This document shows, piece by piece, positions 26,585 to 34,533 of a DNA stretch of 56,632 nucleotides. Numbering within the stretch: the stretch's first letter is position 1; every line of letters starts with the position of its first letter. The position numbers and the translations under genes are program-made. Under the pieces are notes generated by a model that worked only from the letters and a program-made list of their open reading frames with translations, searched no databases and had not been told where the DNA came from. Source of the DNA: Planctomycetota bacterium (GTDB lineage: Bacteria > Planctomycetota > Phycisphaerae > WQYP01); contig JAJZCR010000018.1 of assembly GCA_021851715.1 (NCBI GenBank), forward strand, positions 1-56,632. The letters run 5' to 3'.

Positions 26585-28543
26585 ATGAATTTTCGTTTGA
26601 CCACTGCGGCACTGCTGATTCTGGTCGTCCTGGCGGGTATCGTCATCTATATGTCGACCCGGGCCCCGCTGATTCGGCATAAAAAAATCACCGGCCTGGT
26701 TTTCAATCCCGCGCCGGTTACCATTGGCAAAATCACGTATGTTCCTTCCGCCAAACCCGCGCGGGAGTTTGTCCGCGTCGGCACACACTGGAAAATCGCT
26801 CAGCCCATTTCGGTGTGGGGCCGCGACTTTAAGATCGGCGATATCGGTGATACGCTGCGCCAATTGAAATACAAATACCGCCTGGCGGTCCAGCACGCCG
26901 GCCCGCATTCCCTCTCAGCCTTGGGCCTCGCTCCGCCCCGCGCCGTGGTAACACTGACCGACAACACCGGCCAAAAATTCGCCCTCAACATTGGACGGCG
27001 GCTGGTCAGCGGACGGCTGTACGTGCAGCCCAGGGGTAAGCCACACTGGGTCTATGTGGTTCATGCCGGATGGTTTTCCCGGCTGTCGCAGCCCATTGCC
27101 CGTTTTCGCGATCGCAACCTCACCCGCTTTCATATCAAGGCGGTCACCGGGATTACGCTTCGGCATGGCACGGGGCTTATCCATCTGCAAAAACTGCAGG
27201 GCCGATGGATCATTACCCAGCCTGTGCATTGCCCGGCCCGGCCGGTGGCGGTGAGCAACTGGTTAAGCAATCTCCAGAGCCTCCACGCGCACCGATTTTC
27301 CAGCGTTCCCGCCGCCACCGCCGGTCTGAACAGCCCGGTGGCCACCGCACGGATCCAATTTGCCGCGCCCGCCGCGCCACCTGCCACCATGCCTGGTGTG
27401 ATCAGGACCGCGGTGCAAGTTCCCACCTTGGTGGTGAAATTCGGCCGCTATACCGATTTAACGCACGGCCATGTTTATGTCAGCAGCAATCAGGATCCGG
27501 GCACGGCGGTGCTCAACACAATTTCCATGAAGCACCTGGTGAAAAGATTAAGTCAGTTGCGCGATCACGCCTTGACCCGGGCCGCTGTTTCCCAAGCCAG
27601 CCGCATCATCATGAGGCGTGGGGCGGGGGTTATTTCACCGGAGATGTCGGCCGCATTGTTTCCCCGTCTGTACCTGATGAAGTCCGCCGAGGGCCGCTGG
27701 CTCATGGGAACCACAGCCACGCAATTTGCCGGTGGGCCTTTGCTGGCCGTTTCATCCAAGGCCGTCGCCGCGATGACCAAGGCCTTGTCCAAGCTGCGAG
27801 CCACCTCGTTTCTGGATTCCAAGGTCGATTTATCCAGCCTGGGGCTGCAACCGCCGCTGGCGTCGCTGGAGTTGCAAATTCCGGGCCGTATTCATCCCTG
27901 CCATATCCTGATTGGACAGCGGCAAAAAAGCGGTTTGTTGCCGATGAAACGGCCCTCCTGGCCCAGCGTTTATCTGGTGCATTCCTGGAAACTCGGGGGC
28001 GTGTTGCCGCAGGCCACCGCGCTTAGAAGCCCAAGGGTTGCCGCCATTTCCGCGGCATCCATTCAATCCCTTGTGGTCAGTCGCCGCCATCCCGCGGACC
28101 AGGCGGTCTTTGCGCAACATAACGGCCGGTGGATTCCGGGTAAACTCCTGGGGGTCGCGGTGAGTCCTGCGGAAACCCAAAAGATTGCCAAACTGGCGGC
28201 GGAGTTTGCCCATCTGCGCACCAAAAGCTGGATCAGCGTAGAGCCGCCCAAGGTCAATTCCGGCGTCATTCACATTGCTCTGACGATTTCACATACGTCC
28301 AGGCCCGCCGCCAAGGCGGTTGGAAAAATGCAGATGAATATGGTCGGTCCGCAAAAGCCGGTTCTGATTCAGGCGCAGTTGGACCTGTGGCCGCCGGTCG
28401 GCAACCCAAAGAAGAGTAAATCAGGATCTACCTGGCGGGCGGTTTACGATGTTGCCGCCAGCCGGCAAAATTGGGTCTTTGTTCCGCCAAGCTCTTTGGT
28501 GAAAGCAGCGCAGGCAGTGCTTCAACCTGCGGCGGTTAAGTAG
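26585..28543 (+). CDS. DUF4340 domain-containing protein
   Basis: Membrane-anchored periplasmic protein of 652 residues. One N-terminal helix (TAALLILVVLAGIVIYMS) is followed by repeated DUF4340-like units. FVRVGTHWKIAQPISV, QFALNIGRR-type and RWLMGTTATQFAGG segments recur about every 200 residues, suggesting two or three copies of the module. It is the last gene of the GldA/F/G-like operon. ATG at 26585 is chosen since GGAAG lies about eight bases upstream. Its end overlaps the convergent superoxide dismutase-like gene by 22 bases. Molecular role unknown. Confidence 0.85.
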   Translation: MNFRLTTAALLILVVLAGIVIYMSTRAPLIRHKKITGLVFNPAPVTIGKITYVPSAKPAREFVRVGTHWKIAQPISVWGRDFKIGDIGDTLRQLKYKYRLAVQHAGPHSLSALGLAPPRAVVTLTDNTGQKFALNIGRRLVSGRLYVQPRGKPHWVYVVHAGWFSRLSQPIARFRDRNLTRFHIKAVTGITLRHGTGLIHLQKLQGRWIITQPVHCPARPVAVSNWLSNLQSLHAHRFSSVPAATAGLNSPVATARIQFAAPAAPPATMPGVIRTAVQVPTLVVKFGRYTDLTHGHVYVSSNQDPGTAVLNTISMKHLVKRLSQLRDHALTRAAVSQASRIIMRRGAGVISPEMSAALFPRLYLMKSAEGRWLMGTTATQFAGGPLLAVSSKAVAAMTKALSKLRATSFLDSKVDLSSLGLQPPLASLELQIPGRIHPCHILIGQRQKSGLLPMKRPSWPSVYLVHSWKLGGVLPQATALRSPRVAAISAASIQSLVVSRRHPADQAVFAQHNGRWIPGKLLGVAVSPAETQKIAKLAAEFAHLRTKSWISVEPPKVNSGVIHIALTISHTSRPAAKAVGKMQMNMVGPQKPVLIQAQLDLWPPVGNPKKSKSGSTWRAVYDVAASRQNWVFVPPSSLVKAAQAVLQPAAVK

Positions 28544-29193
28544 CGGGCTTCAACCGGTTTGAAGTTCAGGTGGGCAATCAGGGCGTCAATATAGTCCAAC
28601 CGGCGCGGGCCGTAATCACAAAAGAAGGCGTGCTCGAATAAATCCAGGGCCAGCAAGGGCCGGGCTTTCCACAGCGGCCCGGTTGCCATCTGTTGGCTGG
28701 GCAGGTTCCACAGCCGTCCGGTACATTCATCCAGCATGGTCCAGGTCCAGCCGCGGCAGGTTCGGGCGGTTTGGCGCAGGTCTCCAAGATAATTTTCCAG
28801 ACTGCCAAAGCAGGCCCGTATCGCCTCCAGAAGCGCACCCGTTGGCGGCGCACCCTGTGCCGCCAGAATATCAAAATAAATCTCGTGGTTTCGCACGGCG
28901 GCAAGCACGAAAGTCAGATCACCCTTGAGATTGGCGATTTCCGTAGCCTGGCAAGTGCTGCGTGTGCATTGAATTCGAGTGAGACGCTCGGTGAGATCAT
29001 CACATTTTCTCACATGCGACAAGTACAACTTGTAATGTTCTTCCGCTGTGCTGCGGCTTACCACCCTGGATTCCAGCAAGTCGGGAAAAGTTTTTGGCTC
29101 AATCAAACGCACGATCCCACCAATCTGGCAATGCAAAATTGCCGCAGAATCCCCGTACCGCCTCAGGCCTCGGCTTGGGGCCTTGGCATACAC
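28522..29193 (-). CDS. Fe/Mn superoxide dismutase-like protein
   Basis: A member of the Fe/Mn superoxide dismutase fold, up to 223 residues. All four metal ligands can be placed: H53 (EEHYKLY), H103 (RNHEIYF), D184 and H188 (ALDLFEHAFF). The C-terminal FEHAFFCDYGPRRLDYIDALIAHLNF and FGSLENY stretches are classic. The second-sphere residues equivalent to E. coli H30 and Y34 appear replaced (by Y57 and V61), and the glutamine comes from the Mn-type position (SQQ). The residue alignment is by eye. Activity is therefore uncertain. The start may instead be GTG at 29112, dropping 27 residues. Confidence 0.75.
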   Translation of the reverse strand: MYAKAPSRGLRRYGDSAAILHCQIGGIVRLIEPKTFPDLLESRVVSRSTAEEHYKLYLSHVRKCDDLTERLTRIQCTRSTCQATEIANLKGDLTFVLAAVRNHEIYFDILAAQGAPPTGALLEAIRACFGSLENYLGDLRQTARTCRGWTWTMLDECTGRLWNLPSQQMATGPLWKARPLLALDLFEHAFFCDYGPRRLDYIDALIAHLNFKPVEARYLTAAG

Positions 29194-29370
29194 CCCACAA
29201 GATCATTTTACGTCGCCGGTCCTTTGATACCTCGTTTCATCCTGCGCCGGCCGGTTTCCTGCATTCTTGTACGCAGGCACCAAAAGTTAAGGGCAGCCCC
29301 AAACGTCCGTCGGCATCACCGCTGATTGTACCAAATGTCGTTTAATCCTGCTCCCCCCCCCAAAAAAAAG

Positions 29371-29413
29371 AGGGCAGAGACATTTAATTCAGCTACAAGC
29401 GTAGTTTGGCGGC
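29371..29413. repeat. 43-bp dispersed repeat, copy 1
   Basis: Starts AGGGCAGAGACATTTAATTC and ends GTAGTTTGGCGGC. An exact copy lies in the same orientation at 39545-39587. A small CTAC-AAGC-GTAG hairpin is inside it. Flanks on both sides are unrelated between the copies. Confidence 0.9.
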
Positions 29414-29480
29414 CACGGACCTCCGGCCGAACTTCCGTTGCTACGTGTAAAACGTTACGCAGGGCCGTGAACGATTACTC

Positions 29481-29512
29481 TTTACTTTACTGCAGCGGTG
29501 GAATAATATAAT
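29481..29512 (+). promoter_or_regulatory. Candidate promoter of the RDD-MoxR-DUF58 operon
   Basis: Perfect TATAAT at 29507-29512, about 85 bases before the first operon start codon. TTTACT hexamers at 29481 and 29486 could serve as -35 elements but at non-ideal spacing (20 or 15 bases). Confidence 0.4.
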
Positions 29513-29597
29513 TATTTGCGTAAGAGCCGCGTGTGGGCTTTACTGATCGAGATGCCCTGAACGCCTGACATACATTGAAGCTTGTTGGAGAATGATC

Positions 29598-30314
29598 ATG
29601 GCTGATAATCCCTACCGCGGACCGTCCACGATGTCTTCGCCTTCCAGTTCTGCAGGGCCGGGGCCGGGAATGGCTCAGTGCAGCATCACCAAAAAATGGT
29701 TTCCCGAAGATGAGTTGATCATGTTTCAGGGGCAGTTGGTCAGCGCAGAAGGCAAGCAGGTTCTGCTGGATCGCCTGCTCACAGGGGCCGACGTCCCTGG
29801 TGCCATGATCCGCCCGGGAGCCTGGCGGCGCTTCGGGTGCATTTTTCTTGTTGACGGAATTCTACTTGGCGTGTTCGGCATGCTCCTGAAGTATTTATGC
29901 GGAGTACAGTTTGGCACGCCCATGGGCAATACGCAGGTGCTGTTCAACCAAAGTGTGGCGTCGGCTATCGCGATGGCGGCCGCCATCCTTTATTTCGGTT
30001 TGCTCCATGGATGGAAGGGGCAATCGCTGGGAAAAATGGTTGGGAACCTGCGCGTCGTCAACCTGGATGGCACGCCGGTGTCCAAACCCCAGGCCTTTGC
30101 CCGGGCCGTGGCGTACTTATTTGGCAATATTCTTGCTATTCCAGCTTTGCTTCTCGGAGCCGTTATGAAAAACTACCAGATCGCTCTCGTCGGATCGTTT
30201 CTGGCTGGCGCATGGCCGCTGGCCGACGGCATTGCGGCATTGGTAGACACCCGCATGCAGCGCTCGCTGCATGACAGGATCTGCGGAACACGGGTGATCC
30301 GGATCAATGGCTGA
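29598..30314 (+). CDS. RDD-family membrane protein with degenerate zinc-ribbon N-terminus
   Basis: First gene of the long operon, 238 residues. Residues about 27-65 (QCSITKKWFPEDELIMFQGQ) look like the small zinc-binding module often fused to RDD domains, but three of its four expected cysteines are missing (VSAEGK where VCAxCK is usual). The RDD domain follows (GAWRRFGCIFLVDGILL, then GWKGQSLGKMVGNLRVVNLDG) with about four helices. RDD proteins are poorly understood; some act in ion transport. ATG at 29598 is preferred over 29592 because GGAG lies seven bases upstream. Confidence 0.85.
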   Translation: MADNPYRGPSTMSSPSSSAGPGPGMAQCSITKKWFPEDELIMFQGQLVSAEGKQVLLDRLLTGADVPGAMIRPGAWRRFGCIFLVDGILLGVFGMLLKYLCGVQFGTPMGNTQVLFNQSVASAIAMAAAILYFGLLHGWKGQSLGKMVGNLRVVNLDGTPVSKPQAFARAVAYLFGNILAIPALLLGAVMKNYQIALVGSFLAGAWPLADGIAALVDTRMQRSLHDRICGTRVIRING

Positions 30315-30459
30315 GGCTGGCAATGTCCGGCCGCAGTTCAGCGGATCAAACGCCAATCTGCTGGTTGATCCGTGACCGCCGGCTTGAGTAAAAGCGTGCC
30401 CGGTTTCCGCCGATAATCGACGGGATGGAAGCACCGGACGACGTTTACTGGTGGGTATT

Positions 30460-31212
30460 ATGCCGCGATATCTGCTTACTACGCCTGAGCAAGTGACCTT
30501 GAGTTACCAGTTGGCGGGCCTGTTTACGCGGGCCATGGCCTATCTGATTGACGCAATGATCATGGCGGCATTTATGCTGGTGGTGATTCTGATCGGCTTG
30601 CTTGCCCCCAGCGTCTTCGGCATCGTGATAATTCTACTGGCGGTGTTTGCCACCATGCTGGGTTATTTCATTTTTTTTGAATCGCTATGGTCGGGCCAGA
30701 CGCCCGGCAAACGGGCGATGAAAATCCGGACCATGGATGCCTCCGGCGGCCGACTGACCACCTCCGCTGTTGCCATTCGCAACCTGGTGCGCCTGCTCGA
30801 TACGCTGCCGACCCTTATGTTTCTTGGCGGCGTGGTGGCGTTTATAGATCCTTACCACCGCCGACTGGGAGACATGGCGGCCAACACGATCGTGGTGCGT
30901 TATCGCCGGACAGGCCTGCCCGGATCCGTTGTTCGCCGCGAAGCACGCCACAACAGCTTTCGCGGCGATTCGGCCCTGTGTGCGCGGATCATCGCCCGTA
31001 TTGGGCGGGAAGAGCGTGATTTAATCATGGACCTGACACTGCGACGGGATCAACTCCATACGCCGATTCGCGAACGCATGTTTGCGGAGATGGCGGACCA
31101 TTGCCGCCGCCGCCTGGGTCTGGAGGATAGCCGTTATAATCTCAGCGACGAACAAACGGTTTTGAACATTGCGCTGATTCTGCAGGATGGATGGAAAGGC
31201 CCCTCCCTATGA
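30460..31212 (+). CDS. RDD-family membrane protein
   Basis: A 250-residue inner-membrane protein with the canonical RDD layout. The N-terminus reads PEQVTLSYQLAGLFTRAMAYLIDAMIM, with arginine and aspartate in helix 1, then a second and third helix and the loop LWSGQTPGKRAMKIRTMDASGG. A soluble C-terminal tail of about 90 residues (RREARHNSFRGDSALCARIIARI) is common in RDD proteins next to SpoIIM/MoxR/DUF58 genes. ATG at 30460 follows GGTGGG by about five bases. Its stop overlaps the next start (ATGA at 31209). Confidence 0.9.
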   Translation: MPRYLLTTPEQVTLSYQLAGLFTRAMAYLIDAMIMAAFMLVVILIGLLAPSVFGIVIILLAVFATMLGYFIFFESLWSGQTPGKRAMKIRTMDASGGRLTTSAVAIRNLVRLLDTLPTLMFLGGVVAFIDPYHRRLGDMAANTIVVRYRRTGLPGSVVRREARHNSFRGDSALCARIIARIGREERDLIMDLTLRRDQLHTPIRERMFAEMADHCRRRLGLEDSRYNLSDEQTVLNIALILQDGWKGPSL

Positions 31213-31853
31213 TTGATTCAACGAATAGCCCGGCACCTCCGCAGGGAAGCCCACCCGATCGCGTCATTGCCTGTCCTGCGTGCGCGGGAACCATGGTTCT
31301 TGCGGCTAATGCAACCCTTCATTGCATCCGCTGCCGCATGCAGGTATACGGAGACATATTCAATCCTGTTGTCCCGGTCATTCATAGCCCCGAACTGGCT
31401 CTGAGTGAACACGCCACCTGCGTTTACCACCCGCAGAAAAGAGCGGTTACGGTATGCCAGGGTACCGGCAGTTTTATCTGCGCGTTATGTGCGGTGGAAA
31501 TCAAGGGGAAAGTCTACAGCGCGCAGTACCTGGAAAGCAGCGTCGGCAAAAAGGCGATGGATGGAATCGCCAGCCGGTTTTTATCGCGACCGGATCGCGT
31601 ACTCAAAAACATTTTTGTGGCCATGTTTATTCCCTATGTGAATGCGTTGATACTGGCACCGTTTCCGTTCTGGGCGATCTATGGATACGTGCAATGTCGC
31701 AAAATGGCGGACTTGCGGCGCCGAGATGTGCTGTACCATGAGTTGGTTGGAAAATGGCGTATTGTCAGCGGTGCCATTTTGCTTTCGCTGATTCTGGCCG
31801 GCTGGCTGATGGGGGTGCTGGTGCTGGTTTTACGCAGCTATTTTTATGGTTAA
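31209..31853 (+). CDS. Zinc-finger (B-box-like) membrane protein, unknown function
   Basis: 214 residues. Residues about 20-40 contain CPACAGTMVL and CIRCRMQV, a four-Cys zinc ribbon. A second finger follows at about 70-100 with the pattern C-x2-H-P ... C-x2-T-G ... C-x2-C (CVYHPQKR, CQGTG, CALCAV), B-box-like. Two C-terminal membrane helices complete it. The second finger is closely echoed in the 105-residue product at 32540. Translation is coupled to the preceding RDD gene by an ATGA overlap. I cannot assign a function; a cytoplasmic adaptor role in the operon's complex is conceivable. Confidence 0.75.
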   Translation: MIDSTNSPAPPQGSPPDRVIACPACAGTMVLAANATLHCIRCRMQVYGDIFNPVVPVIHSPELALSEHATCVYHPQKRAVTVCQGTGSFICALCAVEIKGKVYSAQYLESSVGKKAMDGIASRFLSRPDRVLKNIFVAMFIPYVNALILAPFPFWAIYGYVQCRKMADLRRRDVLYHELVGKWRIVSGAILLSLILAGWLMGVLVLVLRSYFYG

Positions 31854-31861
31854 CGGTAATC

Positions 31862-32464
31862 ATGCGTTTTTCGGGATTTTTCACTATGGCCAAGCTCGAG
31901 CGATTTCTATTTTCCGGCTTCTTCCAGCGAACTACCGCACTGATCGTTGATGACGCACTGGTAGTACTGGAGCATGAATATACCAAAGATCGCATCCGCC
32001 GAATTCCTTTCGATCAGGTGGAATATGTGCTGCACTGGAAGCGCCTGGCCGGCGGACGATTAACTCTTTTTTTCCTGCTTTTCCTCGGGTGTTTCATCAG
32101 TGCAATAGTGATTCTCGCCCATCGCGCCGCCGGTGGTGTTCCGAGCCTGGTATTCGGCAGTATTCTGCTGGCCTGCGCCGCGGGAATGCTGGTGCTGATC
32201 GGCATTACACTGGTCAGGGGCCGGCAGCACCTGCTGGTAGCCCGTGCCGGGGTCAAGATGCATCTGCGAGGCAGCATGCGGCCGGCAAAATTCCAGCGGT
32301 TGGTAACGCAGATTATCACTCGGATACGCGAAGTTCAGGCTGGCTTGGCAGCGGCCGCCGCGGCGGATGCGGGTGCGGCAGATCTTCCGCCGCCGGTGAA
32401 TGCGACACCCGAGGCTGGTGATATGCCGGTCGTGGAACCCTCGCCAGGCGCATCGGAGCAGTAG
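31862..32464 (+). CDS. Membrane protein of unknown function
   Basis: About 200 residues (start 31862, or ATG 31886). The N-terminus (RTTALIVDDALVVLEHEYTKDRIRRIPFDQVEYVLHWKR) looks like a small beta-rich PH-like module. Two adjacent membrane helices follow (LTLFFLLFLGCFISAIVILA and GSILLACAAGMLVLIGITLV), then a second soluble beta/alpha part and an Ala/Pro-rich tail. It sits between two zinc-finger membrane genes in the same operon. No family recognised. Confidence 0.65.
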   Translation: MRFSGFFTMAKLERFLFSGFFQRTTALIVDDALVVLEHEYTKDRIRRIPFDQVEYVLHWKRLAGGRLTLFFLLFLGCFISAIVILAHRAAGGVPSLVFGSILLACAAGMLVLIGITLVRGRQHLLVARAGVKMHLRGSMRPAKFQRLVTQIITRIREVQAGLAAAAAADAGAADLPPPVNATPEAGDMPVVEPSPGASEQ

Positions 32465-32539
32465 GCTGCGCCGCGGCCGGGCGGATCCGTACCGCTACGC
32501 CAAGGGTGGCAGCAGTGGTATGATTTGTCCAAAGGGTTC

Positions 32540-32857
32540 ATGTACGCATCACAAAGTGCTGAGAGTATGGCGTTAAAGAAAACATTCTGCCAGAATCATC
32601 CGGATCGTCCGGCGATCGGTATTTGCATCATTACCGGGCAGGCCATTTGCGAAGAATGTTCCACCCGTTACGAAGGCGTGAACTATTCGCGGGAAGGCCT
32701 GCGAATTCTGCAGGCGCAGCGTGAGGAGCAAAACAAATCCCGTTGGTGGCCGGACCGCGTCTGGCTGGTTCTGGGCACACTGTTAAGCCCGCTGTGCGTC
32801 CTGCTGATTTATCTGGGCCTGCAGGCATTGATTTTTGAATTCGGATTGCGGAGTTGA
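32540..32857 (+). CDS. Small B-box-type zinc-finger membrane protein
   Basis: 105 residues. A single zinc finger C-x2-H-P (CQNHPDRPAIG), C-x2-T-G (CIITGQAI), C-x2-C (CEECS) is followed by one or two C-terminal helices (VWLVLGTLLSPLCVLLIYLGLQALIF). The finger and the tyrosine-containing GVNYSREGL after it parallel GKVYSAQYL in the product at 31209, so the two are probably paralogous modules. The start is uncertain: ATG at 32540 or 32567. Function unknown. Confidence 0.65.
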   Translation: MYASQSAESMALKKTFCQNHPDRPAIGICIITGQAICEECSTRYEGVNYSREGLRILQAQREEQNKSRWWPDRVWLVLGTLLSPLCVLLIYLGLQALIFEFGLRS

Positions 32858-32860
32858 TGT

Positions 32861-33664
32861 ATGCCAGCGCCCCAGGAAGCCATGGATATGCAATCCAATA
32901 ACGATTTCGCCGGTGGGCTGGATTCCGGATTGGAATTCATCCGCGCCTCTGCGGCATGGGCCATACCCATGTATGCGTTGGCGGTGGCCCCCACGGCATT
33001 GCTGATGCTGCCGATTATTGCCGATGTTGCCCGGCAGCGGCCCAGCGCGGCCGGATTCTATTGCTGGCTTCTGCTGCCGGCCATGGTGTGGCGCTGGTGT
33101 ATTCTGGCGGTCATCCAGCAGCGTGTGTGCTGGGCGATAACGGGAAACAAGGATGCCCGCTTATTAAAGTGGCGCATGTTTCCCCTGATTGTCGCGCGGC
33201 TGTCCCTGGCAGTCTGGGTGGTGTGGGGATGCCGGCTGCTGCTGGTAACGGGATTTCCCGCATTGGTGTTAAGTGCGCTGGTGGTGCCAACCGTGCTGGA
33301 CGCCCCGACCATTTCGTGGAAGCACATCTTCCGGCCGTTGCTCGGGGGCCTGGCTTCGTCGAGCGTCTGGCGACACTTTTTGGCCATCATGGTGACTTTT
33401 CTCGTGGTGTATATCGGCATCATTGGCACGATGAGCATTATGGCCGGTATGGTTATCCCATCATTTGCCGGGATATCGGATCTGCGGTTGCAACTGCTGC
33501 TGCGCAGTTCGGCCTTGACAATGGGGATTGGGCTTTTCATCTGGATGGTATTTGATCTTGTGTGGCACGTCAGTTCAGCCATCCTGTTTTATCATCTGCA
33601 ATCGCGCCAGACAGGGGCGGATATTCAATTTCGGCTCAATGGCCTGCGAGGGACCGCCGCATGA
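32861..33664 (+). CDS. Multi-pass membrane protein of unknown function
   Basis: 267 residues with about six predicted helices, starting around AWAIPMYALAVAPTALLMLPII and ending with FIWMVFDLVWHVSSAILFYHLQSR. No motif that I can name. GGAG lies seven bases before the ATG, and the stop overlaps the next start (ATGA at 33661), so it is firmly part of the operon. In comparable clusters this position is often filled by an uncharacterised permease-like protein upstream of DUF4129. Confidence 0.75.
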   Translation: MPAPQEAMDMQSNNDFAGGLDSGLEFIRASAAWAIPMYALAVAPTALLMLPIIADVARQRPSAAGFYCWLLLPAMVWRWCILAVIQQRVCWAITGNKDARLLKWRMFPLIVARLSLAVWVVWGCRLLLVTGFPALVLSALVVPTVLDAPTISWKHIFRPLLGGLASSSVWRHFLAIMVTFLVVYIGIIGTMSIMAGMVIPSFAGISDLRLQLLLRSSALTMGIGLFIWMVFDLVWHVSSAILFYHLQSRQTGADIQFRLNGLRGTAA

Positions 33665-34533
33665 ATGTCTGCAGCGTGTTAGGTCTGGCCATGGTCAGCG
33701 TACTGTTGTTCACCGCCCATGTCCGCGGCGGCCCTGCCCCGTCGGCAGCGGTATCGCGTCAGCAGATGCTCGAACATCCGCACCGTCAATTGCGACATAT
33801 TCTTGAACAGCCACTCTTTCAACAATGGCGGTGGCGGGAAAAGGCGCATGTTTCGCAGACACATAACCCCCTGATGGAGGCGATCAGCAGGGAGTGGAAC
33901 CGCTTCCTGAAGTGGCTAAGACGCCTCTTTTCTAGCCACCACCAACGCGGAACCGTGGGCAAAAGAAATATTTCCGGCCCGGCCTTTTCCATTGCCGGGT
34001 TTCTGGAAATGATGGGATGGTTTTTGGGCATTCTGCTGGTGGCGGGTATTGTGCTGGTGCTGTTGCGCTGGTGGGCCACGGGAAGGGCAGCCTCAAGTCC
34101 CGCCGATGGAGTGTTAAGCCGCCACAGCATTGAGCAGGCCATGGAGCAGGGTGACGCCCTGGCGATGGCCAGTGACTCATGGATGCAGGCAGCGCGGCAA
34201 TTCGGCAGTGAGGGCAATTTTCGGGCCATGTACCGGGCGATGTATTTGGCCTTACTGGCCGGCCTGCATCAAACTGGGAAAATCCGTTTTCGCCGGAATC
34301 GCACCAACTGGTATTACGTCCATGATTTTCATGGCGATAAGCCGGAGCGGGAGTTGTTTGGAACGCTGACGGACTTATTTGACCATGTCTGGTACGGTCG
34401 AAAACTTTACCCCAACCTCAATGCCGATGCGCTGCACGATCAGATCAGCCGCCTGACCGTGAAAACAGACCCGCCACAACCCGTAGCGATCTCCGGGAAT
34501 GCGCCCCTGCGCCGGGAGGATACGCGTGCGTAA
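33661..34533 (+). CDS. DUF4129 domain-containing membrane protein
   Basis: 290 residues. An N-terminal signal-like helix (LGLAMVSVLLFTAHVRGG) is followed by a periplasmic region, then a central helix (GWFLGILLVAGIVLVLLRWW), then the cytoplasmic DUF4129 domain. That domain has the characteristic FRAMYRAMYLALLAGLHQTGKIRF, NWYYV and FGTLTDLFDHVWYG. DUF4129 has been noted by others in transglutaminase-like and MoxR/DUF58 clusters. It overlaps both neighbours (four bases upstream, eight bases into the DUF4350 gene). Confidence 0.88.
   Translation: MNVCSVLGLAMVSVLLFTAHVRGGPAPSAAVSRQQMLEHPHRQLRHILEQPLFQQWRWREKAHVSQTHNPLMEAISREWNRFLKWLRRLFSSHHQRGTVGKRNISGPAFSIAGFLEMMGWFLGILLVAGIVLVLLRWWATGRAASSPADGVLSRHSIEQAMEQGDALAMASDSWMQAARQFGSEGNFRAMYRAMYLALLAGLHQTGKIRFRRNRTNWYYVHDFHGDKPERELFGTLTDLFDHVWYGRKLYPNLNADALHDQISRLTVKTDPPQPVAISGNAPLRREDTRA

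Larger units (their letters stand above)
29194..29597. other. Divergent intergenic region upstream of RDD operon
   Basis: No gene is supported. The region contains a C-run followed by an A-run (about 29352-29369), the 43-bp dispersed repeat at 29371-29413, and a perfect -10 hexamer at 29507. A 61-codon frame at 29326-29511 reads through the repeat but has no other support. Confidence 0.6.

Noticed and set aside
29326..29511. 61-codon ORF through the 43-bp repeat
   Set aside because: Similarity to the ORF at 39497 is confined to the repeat itself; flanks do not align, so I treat the repeat as non-coding DNA.
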